A stretch of 64,000 nucleotides of DNA from an uncultured Collinsella sp. (GTDB lineage: Bacteria > Actinomycetota > Coriobacteriia > Coriobacteriales > Coriobacteriaceae). Under the pieces are notes generated by a model. The model was not told where the DNA came from. It made no database searches and was given only the letters and a program-made list of their open reading frames with translations. Both the position numbers and the translations under genes were made by a program. The stretch spans positions 1 through 64,000 of the forward strand of contig URPK01000003.1 of the NCBI GenBank assembly GCA_900549715.1, in the 5' to 3' direction. Of this stretch, positions 1-5,790 are shown piece by piece (positions within the stretch are counted from its first letter, which is position 1; each line of letters starts with the position of its first letter).

Positions 1-356
1 AACAAATCCAAGTTAGACCATTTCAAATGGTTCGATGTCTGCCCGGATGCGACACATCTGGTGTGTCCATCCTCGCAGTATCCGGTTCTCAAGGTGCACG
101 CCTGCGCTGGTTCCCGGTCCGACCGGGCCGCGCGGCAAGGAGATATATTGCCAGACCGCGAAGCGATGTGGGATGTCAATTCCACTCTTCACAAGTCCTA
201 CACAACATATCGCTTCCTATATAAGTAATAGAAAGGCTGGTGCAGAAATACTGCACGTATCAGATGATGACCCTTCGGTTAAGAGATATATAAAGATCGG
301 TCACCTGTAAGTGTCTATCTACCCGCGCCTTTGCTATATAAACCAGCGCTTTCGAT
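1..356. other. intergenic stretch downstream of rplT, no gene recognised
   Basis: No convincing gene is seen here. The short open frames lack a credible ribosome site and resemble nothing known. Visible structure: a perfect small palindrome ACCATTT-c-AAATGGT at 17-31, and a stem-loop at 45-72 (GGATG-c-GACACA with TGTGTC-c-ATCC). The 200-350 part is AT-richer and could carry a promoter for a gene left of the window. The left edge is cut, so function cannot be judged. Confidence 0.5.
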
Positions 357-394
357 AAAAAAGAGGGAGCGCCGCGCACAGTGCGACACTCCCC
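357..394 (-). terminator. intrinsic terminator of the infC-rpmI-rplT operon
   Basis: Read on the minus strand, an 11-pair stem (GGGAGTGTCGC with GCGGCGCTCCC, including G-T pairs) around a 7-base loop is followed by TCTTTTTT. It lies about 20 bases after the rplT stop codon, where an operon terminator is expected. Confidence 0.8.
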
Positions 395-414
395 TAGCGA
401 TTCAACAGAATCTA

Positions 415-774
415 TTAGGCCTCGAGAGCCTTCTTGGCGATGGCAGCCAGCTCGTTGAAGGACTCGATGTCCTCGTAAGCCATCTGAGCCAGGACCTTGC
501 GGTCGAGCTCGATACCGGCAACCTTCAGGCCGTGCATGAACTGAGAGTAAGAGATGTCGTTCAGGCGAGCAGCAGCGTTGATACGGGTGATCCAGAGAGA
601 ACGAATCTCGCGCTTCTTGTTGCGGCGATCACGATACTGATACTGCAGGGAGTGCTGGACCTGCTCTTTAGCATGCTTGTAAGTACGCGAAGCGGCACCG
701 TAGTAACCCTTCGCACGGTGCATAACGGTACGGCGCTTCTTCTTGGCGGCAACAGCGCGCTTAATACGTGCCAT
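415..774 (-). CDS. rplT: 50S ribosomal protein L20
   Basis: A 119-residue protein beginning MARIKRAVAAKKKRRTVMHR, the typical very basic L20 N-terminus, and ending in the globular domain that contacts 23S rRNA. Length equals the family norm (117-120). L20 is needed early in assembly of the large subunit, and in several bacteria it represses its own operon by binding the infC leader mRNA. It is the last gene of infC-rpmI-rplT, 46 bases after rpmI, with a TAGGAG ribosome site 9 bases before the ATG, and is followed by a clear terminator. Confidence 0.98.
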   Translation of the reverse strand: MARIKRAVAAKKKRRTVMHRAKGYYGAASRTYKHAKEQVQHSLQYQYRDRRNKKREIRSLWITRINAAARLNDISYSQFMHGLKVAGIELDRKVLAQMAYEDIESFNELAAIAKKALEA

Positions 775-820
775 GTTCTATCAACTCCTAGACGGTAAAA
801 CGAAAAACGGGAACGCGAAC

Positions 821-1012
821 TTAGGCGAGACGCGACTTGATGACCTTGCGGTCGGCAGCGGCGATCTCGGTCTCCTGACGGAAGCCACGCTTACGCTTGG
901 TGGACTTCTTGCTCAGGATGTGGCTCTTGAAAGCCTTGGCGCGCATAAGCTTGCCGGTACCAGTCTTGCGGAAACGCTTCTTGGTGCCGCTGTGGGACTT
1001 CATCTTAGGCAT
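821..1012 (-). CDS. rpmI: 50S ribosomal protein L35
   Basis: A 63-residue, highly basic protein beginning MPKMKSHSGTKKRFRKTGTG, the diagnostic L35 start. It is a structural protein of the large ribosomal subunit. An AAGGAG site sits 6 bases before the ATG. It lies between infC and rplT, the conserved order in most bacteria, and is certainly co-transcribed with them. The length matches the family (about 64 residues). Confidence 0.98.
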   Translation of the reverse strand: MPKMKSHSGTKKRFRKTGTGKLMRAKAFKSHILSKKSTKRKRGFRQETEIAAADRKVIKSRLA

Positions 1013-1044
1013 GAAATACTCCTTAATCGGTTACAGAACACTAG

Positions 1045-1599
1045 TTACTTGGTATCGCTTGCCGCTTTATCCTCATCGAAGGCGCCCTTTATCGGGGCGA
1101 GCAGCATAAGCATGTTACGGCCTTCCATCTTAGGCTTGGACTCGACCGTAGCGTAAGGCTTGAGATCCTCGGCGAGACGCTCGAGAACGTTAAGACCCTG
1201 CTCCGGGTGAGCCATCTCACGGCCGCGGAACATGATGGTGATCTTAACGCGTGCGCCCTTCTTGAGGAAACGCAGAACGTGGCCCTTCTTGGTCTCGTAG
1301 TCGCCAACGTCGATCTTGGGTCGGAACTTCATTTCCTTGACCTCGACCTTGGACTGGTTCTTACGAGCGGCCTTGGCCTTCATGGCCTGCTGGTACTTGA
1401 ACTTACCGTAGTCCATGACCTTGCAGACCGGCGGCTCCGCGTTGGGAGCGATCTCGACCAGGTCGAGACCCTGATCGTCAGCGACGCGCTGGGCATCGCG
1501 GATGGCGAACAGGCCGAGCTGTGAGCCATCGACGCCAATCAAACGGCACGAAGATGCAGTGATCTCGTCGTTGATGCGGGTGTCATCAGACTTAGCTAT
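1045..1599 (-). CDS. infC: translation initiation factor IF-3, probable AUA start
   Basis: Initiation factor 3 binds the 30S subunit and proofreads start-codon pairing. The N-domain carries TRINDEI near residue 7 and the usual C-domain follows (RGREMAHPEQG, then KMEGRNMLMLLAP near the end). An in-frame ATG exists at 1614, but the only good ribosome site, GGAGG, lies inside the codons just after it. That site is correctly spaced (8 bases) from an ATA codon at 1597-1599, giving (M)AKSDDTRINDE. Rare AUU/AUA/AUC starts are a known autoregulatory feature of infC, so I choose 1599; the ATG start at 1614 would add five residues. Heads the infC-rpmI-rplT operon. Confidence 0.93.
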   Translation of the reverse strand: MAKSDDTRINDEITASSCRLIGVDGSQLGLFAIRDAQRVADDQGLDLVEIAPNAEPPVCKVMDYGKFKYQQAMKAKAARKNQSKVEVKEMKFRPKIDVGDYETKKGHVLRFLKKGARVKITIMFRGREMAHPEQGLNVLERLAEDLKPYATVESKPKMEGRNMLMLLAPIKGAFDEDKAASDTK

Positions 1600-1618
1600 T
1601 TTCCCTACCTCCATTCAT

Positions 1619-1652
1619 AAAAAAATAACCCGGCGCTTCTCAGCAACCAGGT
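1619..1652 (-). promoter_or_regulatory. attenuator-like hairpin in the infC leader
   Basis: On the minus strand just before infC, ACCTGG (1652-1647) can pair with CCGGGT (1633-1628), with extra GC pairs inside, and is followed after one A by seven T. This is an intrinsic-terminator shape inside the 5' leader, only about 20 bases before the coding sequence. L20- or IF3-controlled leaders with terminators are known upstream of infC in other bacteria; that this one is such a switch is inference. Confidence 0.5.
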
Positions 1653-1817
1653 CGTACACATAGACATCCTCGATTTGAGGAAATAAATCTAAGTTGTATG
1701 ACCAGTCAGCTGCTCATTGGCGCCAAAAGGTGGGAACCCTCGGGTTCCTCTTTAGGGCATTGCGGGAACAACGCCTTGCGAATAATAACACGTACCGCGC
1801 GTTATCACATTACGTAC
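1653..1817 (-). other. infC 5' leader region
   Basis: Non-coding stretch upstream of infC. It holds a small hairpin at 1732-1748 (GGAACCC-gag-GGTTCC on the minus strand) and AT-rich DNA near 1785-1812 that may carry the promoter. No clear -35/-10 pair was identified. Its length suits a structured leader that regulates the IF3-L35-L20 operon. Confidence 0.4.
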
Positions 1818-1884
1818 ACGAAAAAGGGGGCCTTGACCCCCTTGAAGCGCAGGTGCATGTATGGTGCCCGAGGCGAGACTCGAA
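1818..1884 (-). repeat. duplicated 3' end of tRNA-Leu plus terminator
   Basis: Bases 1818-1884 repeat 2001-2069 almost exactly: the poly-A/G hairpin terminator, a short linker, CCA, discriminator, acceptor 3' strand and the T-arm of the tRNA. The copy stops inside the tRNA sequence and lacks the anticodon half, so it is not a working tRNA. A direct repeat of a tRNA 3' end is the usual footprint of tRNA-targeted integration, though a plain duplication is also possible. Confidence 0.75.
1821..1842 (-). terminator. duplicate copy of the tRNA-Leu terminator
   Basis: Minus-strand GGGGGTCAAGGCCCCC followed by TTTTT. It is nearly identical to the terminator directly behind the intact tRNA-Leu at 2005-2026 and belongs to the duplicated block 1818-1884. 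Confidence 0.7.
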
Positions 1885-2000
1885 GGGCCTTCGCTTCGCG
1901 AAGCCCCGGGCTTCGGGCGCACGGCGCCCTCGCCACGCTCCGCTACAAACAGGCCGCAGGCCTGTTTGCTTAACGCTCCGCGCGCTCACGCGAGTTCGGC
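1885..2000. other. hairpin-rich insert between the two tRNA-Leu 3' copies
   Basis: A 116-bp segment with no gene. It contains several palindromes: TTCGCTTCGCGAA-like sequence near 1890-1903, GGGCGC/GCGCCC near 1915-1929, and a perfect 10-bp stem (CAAACAGGCC, 3-base loop, GGCCTGTTTG) at 1946-1968. It could be the last residue of an excised element or a small repeat unit. Confidence 0.5.
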
Positions 2001-2004
2001 ACGA

Positions 2005-2026
2005 AAAAGGGGGCCTTGACCCCCCT
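2005..2026 (-). terminator. tRNA-Leu terminator
   Basis: On the minus strand, about 20 bases past the tRNA CCA end: GGGGGTC-AAG-GCCCCC-type hairpin followed by TTTTT. It ends the tRNA transcript. Confidence 0.8.
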
Positions 2027-2046
2027 TGAACGCTCACTTGCATGTA

Positions 2047-2133
2047 TGGTGCCCGAGGCGAGACTCGAACTCGCACGTTGTTGCCAACGGTGGATTTTGA
2101 GTCCACTGCGTCTGCCAATTCCGCCACTCGGGC
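2047..2133 (-). tRNA. tRNA-Leu (anticodon CAA)
   Basis: Minus-strand class II tRNA of 87 bases including an encoded CCA. The acceptor stem GCCCGAG pairs with CTCGGGC. The D-arm carries GGCGGAATTGGCAGACGC, the leucine-type arm. The anticodon loop CTCAAAA puts CAA at positions 34-36 (reads UUG). The long variable arm (GTTGGCAACAAC) and the T-loop TTCGAGTC are present. A terminator follows, and the 3' half is repeated at 1847-1884. Confidence 0.96.
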
Positions 2134-2172
2134 ACGTAATGCGTGAGTTAGTTTATCACAGCTTTCTGTTGA

Positions 2173-3606
2173 TTAGTCCGAAAATGGAACTTCAAGCATT
2201 TCGATGAGTTCGACCGAGCGGAGCATCTCGCGCCGGCGGCACCCGCGTCCGTTAACCGAGGCTTCGCCCATCTGGTTGTCATAGGGATCCTCGCGCATGC
2301 CATCGAAAGTAGGCACAAGCTCAGCCTGGAATCGATCGTTGGCCACCATGCGCCACGGGTCGAGATTGCCGAAGTAGTGACGACGGCGCCACTCCTCCCC
2401 CATTCTGCGGGCAGAGGAACCAAACGAAACATCGGCGTTAAGCCAACCGGTCTGTGGCGTAAAGAACTCAGCCCAGTCGTGCGGCCCCACCGAATCGGGC
2501 GCAACATACAGGCCGCTTTGCCAACGGGCAGGCACGCCCGCGATGCGGCACATGGTGATAAACGTGAGCGCCATAACGCCGCAATCGCCGCGGAGCGAGT
2601 GTGCACAGGCGTCGCCAATAGACCCCAAAAGCAGGTACGGTGGCTGATAGCGATAGTCGACATGCTGTGTCAGGTAATCATAGATAGCACGAGCGCGATC
2701 GAGCGGATCATCGAGCCCGTCAATAACACGCTCCGTCAACTGTCGCAGGTACGGTGTAAACGCAATGTGCGGACGGTCCTCGGAAGTGTCCTCGGGCAGC
2801 GGCGTGTCCATGCACGCATGCGATGGGAGCGCGCCACCATAGATATCGCAATAGGCGGCATCGATGTGATAGCGATAGGTCACCGAGAATGAGTGTTCAG
2901 TCGAAGATGTCCAAGAGGCAGCACGAGCCGAAACGTTTTCAGGGGCAACGGTACCCTCCGACGTCATATCGAGAACCTCGATATGAGACTGTTGACGACA
3001 GGCGGAGGCAACGGGCAGCCACGCGCGAACAGTCTCTCCCCCCAGAGCCCCGGGGACAGACACGGATGCCTTAAGCGTGATGACGCGAGACAGCCCATTC
3101 TGCGACTCCATCTCCCTGAGCATCTGGTTACGCAGCGCTATGCCGTCCGTAGAATCGGGACGCAGGCCCGGAACCTCCTTGGGGTACACGCGAAGCGAAT
3201 CGAGGAAGTTGTCGAGAACAAACAGCTCGCCATCGATAAAGCGCCAGTCAATACGCTTGCGATTAATCAGGTCATCGAACTGCTCTTCGGTAAACTCAGG
3301 CCACTCCTCGCGAATCATCGCAATGGCCCGATCACGCGACACCGAAAAATGAAGCGGCGTCTCGAGCATGCGATACCGCTCTGCACGAACACAAGCAGCC
3401 AGCGAAGGCTCAGGGTTCTGCTCCAAAAGGCGATCGCAGGCAGCAACAGCCTGCGTCAAATACCCGGCATCCTTAAGACGAAGAATCTCAGGCGGTAGCC
3501 CAATATCGAGATGGCGAAAATCATCACAGCAAACATCAACAGAGCAGCCAACAGGACCCTCGTCAATAACCTTCCCATCCGAAGGCAGTACATTAATAAC
3601 AGCCAT
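2173..3606 (-). CDS. transglutaminase-like domain protein
   Basis: A 477-residue protein with a transglutaminase/protease-like fold in the C-terminal half. The catalytic Cys lies in RGDCGVMALTF, His in GPHDWAEFF and Asp in LNADVSFG, all in the expected order. Such domains act as cysteine peptidases, amidases or cross-linkers; the substrate cannot be told here. The N-terminal part has alpha-helical sequence that I do not recognise. No signal peptide or membrane segment is seen, so it is probably cytoplasmic. The ATG at 3606 is preferred because GGAG lies 8 bases upstream; an upstream in-frame ATG adds 12 residues without a ribosome site. It stands alone between tRNA-Leu and fba. Confidence 0.8.
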   Translation of the reverse strand: MAVINVLPSDGKVIDEGPVGCSVDVCCDDFRHLDIGLPPEILRLKDAGYLTQAVAACDRLLEQNPEPSLAACVRAERYRMLETPLHFSVSRDRAIAMIREEWPEFTEEQFDDLINRKRIDWRFIDGELFVLDNFLDSLRVYPKEVPGLRPDSTDGIALRNQMLREMESQNGLSRVITLKASVSVPGALGGETVRAWLPVASACRQQSHIEVLDMTSEGTVAPENVSARAASWTSSTEHSFSVTYRYHIDAAYCDIYGGALPSHACMDTPLPEDTSEDRPHIAFTPYLRQLTERVIDGLDDPLDRARAIYDYLTQHVDYRYQPPYLLLGSIGDACAHSLRGDCGVMALTFITMCRIAGVPARWQSGLYVAPDSVGPHDWAEFFTPQTGWLNADVSFGSSARRMGEEWRRRHYFGNLDPWRMVANDRFQAELVPTFDGMREDPYDNQMGEASVNGRGCRRREMLRSVELIEMLEVPFSD

Positions 3607-3711
3607 ACCAAACTCCAAGTCACTAGAACGCTTGAAGCACATTGTAGCGAGATAAAAAAGAAAGCCCCAATAAAGGAGCTCTCAACACCGATAAACGGTA
3701 CCTCTAAAAAT

Positions 3712-3900
3712 GAATTCAGACTTGTAACCCTGCGGCGTTAAACGAAGGAAGCCCCGTCCCCCGGAACTGTTTCCTTGGCGCGACTTCTGGCGAAGCCAGT
3801 AGCCATTTTAATTCAGCCCAGTAACCCTGTAGCGAGTTAACAAAGGAGGCCCCGTTTCCCCGGAGCTGATTCCGTCGCGCGACTTCTGGCGAAGCCAGGT
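3712..3900. repeat. two tandem copies of a ~99-bp intergenic unit
   Basis: Copy one (3712-3799) and copy two (3811-3900) share, in order: GAATTCAG, TAACCCTG, AAGGARGCCCCGT, CCCCGGARCTG, and GCGCGACTTCTGGCGAAGCCAG. The last block contains a perfect mini-hairpin, CTGGC-gaa-GCCAG. The copies differ by scattered substitutions. They look like a duplicated intergenic repeat, not coding DNA. Confidence 0.65.
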
Positions 3901-3938
3901 GAGCGCGAGGGAAACAGCGTAGGGGAAACGGGGCCTCC
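3845..3938 (-). terminator. long-armed terminator of fba
   Basis: Perfect 17-bp inverted arms (GGAGGCCCCGTTTCCCC at 3845-3861, its complement at 3922-3938) enclose 60 bases that contain another hairpin. On the minus strand the structure begins about 20 bases after the fba stop codon and is followed by TTTGTT. It is an unusually large terminator. Confidence 0.6.
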
Positions 3939-3960
3939 GGCGGGAAAGTTAAACCGCTAC

Positions 3961-4827
3961 TTACGCCTTGTTGACGGAGCCAAACTCCTCCATGAGCTCC
4001 TTGGTGCGGGCAACGATGTTGTCGCGACCAGGCTTGAGGAGCTTGCGGGGGTCGAAGCCCTTGCCCTGCTGATCCTTGCCAGCCTCGATGTACTCGCGGA
4101 CGCCCTTGGCGAAGACGAGCTGCAGGTCGGTGTTGACGTTGATCTTGGAGATGCCCAGGGAGATGGCCTTCTTGATCTGATCCTCGGGGATGCCGGTACC
4201 ACCGTGCAGGACGAGGGGCAGGTCACCGGTCTGGGCCTTGATCTCGCCCAGACGCTCGAAGGACAGGCCAGCCCAGTCGGCGGGATACACGCCGTGGATG
4301 TTGCCGATGCCGCAGGCGAGGAAGTCGACGCCCAGATCAGCAATCTGCTTGCACTCAGCGGGGTCAGCGAGCTCGCCGTTGGAGGTCACGCCGTCCTCGG
4401 TACCGCCGATGCCGCCGACCTCGGCCTCGATGGACATGCCCTTGGAGTGGGCAAGCTCAACGAGCTCCTTGGTGCGGTCGAGGTTAAGCTGGAAGGTCTC
4501 CTCGTGAGAGCCGTCATACATGATGGACGTGAAGCCGGCCTCGATGCACTTGAAGCAGTCCTCGTAAGAACCGTGATCGAGGTGAAGGGCGACGGGAACG
4601 GTAACGCCCGTGGCCTCGACGGCAGCCTTGACCATGTCGGCGCAGACCTTGAAACCGCCCATCCACTTAGCGGCACCAGCGGTGCACTGAAGGATCAGCG
4701 GAGACTTGGCCTCCTCGGCGGCCTGGAGAATAGCCAGGGTCCACTCGAGGTTGTTGGTGTTGAAGGCACCGAGAGCGTACTTGCCGGCCTCGGCCTTCTT
4801 GAGCATGTCTGCTGCGTTGACGAGCAT
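3961..4827 (-). CDS. fba: class II fructose-1,6-bisphosphate aldolase
   Basis: Zinc-dependent aldolase that splits fructose 1,6-bisphosphate into DHAP and glyceraldehyde 3-phosphate in glycolysis. At 288 residues it has the length of the shorter class II (FbaA/GatY/KbaY-like) enzymes. Visible motifs: GAFNTNNLEW near residue 15, LHLDHGS (zinc His and catalytic Asp) near 83, EAEVGGIGGTEDG near 130, HGVYPADW near 180, VLHGGTGIPEDQI near 207 and KINVNTDLQ near 230. The ATG at 4827 has a strong AGGAGG site; the upstream in-frame extension lacks one. It is monocistronic with its own terminator. A tagatose-bisphosphate specificity cannot be excluded from sequence alone. Confidence 0.93.
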   Translation of the reverse strand: MLVNAADMLKKAEAGKYALGAFNTNNLEWTLAILQAAEEAKSPLILQCTAGAAKWMGGFKVCADMVKAAVEATGVTVPVALHLDHGSYEDCFKCIEAGFTSIMYDGSHEETFQLNLDRTKELVELAHSKGMSIEAEVGGIGGTEDGVTSNGELADPAECKQIADLGVDFLACGIGNIHGVYPADWAGLSFERLGEIKAQTGDLPLVLHGGTGIPEDQIKKAISLGISKINVNTDLQLVFAKGVREYIEAGKDQQGKGFDPRKLLKPGRDNIVARTKELMEEFGSVNKA

Positions 4828-5022
4828 AAAAGAAACCTCCTGTAAGGTTGCTCCGATAACGCCTGAGATTTTACCACGGCGCACCCGGGCATAAACGTTC
4901 GTTTGTTCACGAATATCGTCCAAACAGACTTTTTTTGACCGTTTGCCCTACGGAATCGACCCGTTGGGGAAAAATAGCTTGACGTTTGGACGCTTCTCGT
5001 GCTTTAAAAGCCGACTATCAAG

Positions 5023-5706
5023 CTATACCTGCATGAACGGGTTCTGCATGAGTTCGCGCGCCATGGTGGTCGAATCGCCATGGCCGGTTAGGCAAACGGT
5101 ATCGGGCGGGAGAAGCCGGGCGAGCTTGGAGAGCGAGCGCAGAATCGCCGCCTCGTCGCCACCGGCAAGATCGGTGCGGCCGTGGCTGCCCGGGAATAGC
5201 GTGTCGCCCACAAAGGCAATGTTCCCCTGCTCGGTGGCGGCGAACAAGACGATCCCGCCCGGCGTATGCCCTGGTGTCTCGATCACCTGCAGGCAGATAT
5301 CGCCCACCTCGATAGCATCGCCCTCGGCGAGCAGGCGCGTCGGCTCCCCGGGGTCGGGCGTCTCAATGCCCCACATAGCTCGCTGTTCCTCGATGTTCGC
5401 ATGCGGCACCGCCACATCCTTAGCGCACAGCTCATACCGGCAGCCCTCGCCAACGGTGGTTCGCACGCCGGCAACACCACCAACATGATCGGCATGGCCA
5501 TGAGTGCATACGGCGCCAAGCACGCGTACGCCGGGATGCTCGGCTCGAATATGCTCCACCAGGCGCTCGCCTTCCCACGCAGGGTCGATAATCACGCACT
5601 CATTGTCCGAAATAACAGCATAGCTATTGGTCTGAATGGGACCGTTTACGAGCGTCTCAATCTCGACCGATCCCTTGGGAGTTAAATCCAAGGACACAGC
5701 ACTCAT
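5023..5706 (-). CDS. MBL-fold metal-dependent hydrolase (glyoxalase II-like)
   Basis: A 227-residue metallo-beta-lactamase-fold protein. The di-metal site is clear: THGHADHVGG near residue 69, the second His in ETPGHTPGG near 144, Asp in FVGDTLFPGSHGRTD near 166, and the last His in LTGHGDST near 208. Proteins of this size and pattern resemble hydroxyacylglutathione hydrolase-like enzymes; the substrate is unknown, and Coriobacteria generally do not rely on glutathione. GAGAGGAGAG precedes the ATG. It follows rel on the same strand after 84 bases that include a 12-bp stem-loop, so it may be the tail of a recJ-rel operon. Confidence 0.85.
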   Translation of the reverse strand: MSAVSLDLTPKGSVEIETLVNGPIQTNSYAVISDNECVIIDPAWEGERLVEHIRAEHPGVRVLGAVCTHGHADHVGGVAGVRTTVGEGCRYELCAKDVAVPHANIEEQRAMWGIETPDPGEPTRLLAEGDAIEVGDICLQVIETPGHTPGGIVLFAATEQGNIAFVGDTLFPGSHGRTDLAGGDEAAILRSLSKLARLLPPDTVCLTGHGDSTTMARELMQNPFMQV

Positions 5707-5726
5707 GTCCCTCTCCTCTCTATAGA

Positions 5727-5754
5727 ACTCGAGGCATCAAACGATGCCTCGAGT
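5727..5754. other. perfect 12-bp stem-loop between rel and the MBL gene
   Basis: ACTCGAGGCATC (5727-5738), loop AAAC, then the exact complement 5743-5754. No long T-run follows on the minus strand, so it may be an mRNA processing or stability element, or a weak terminator. Confidence 0.55.
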
Positions 5755-5790
5755 GTAGCGAATATCGATAATGTGGCACGTTCGTCGCGA

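Larger units (their letters stand above)
3607..3960. other. intergenic stretch before the transglutaminase gene, repeats only
   Basis: No gene. It holds the promoter side of the transglutaminase gene and two degenerate tandem copies of a roughly 99-bp unit (3712-3799 and 3811-3900), the second forming part of the aldolase terminator. Confidence 0.6.

Noticed and set aside
1861..1885. Possible second tRNA-Leu
   Set aside because: Only the acceptor and T-arm part is present; D-arm, anticodon and 5' acceptor strand are missing, so it is a partial copy.
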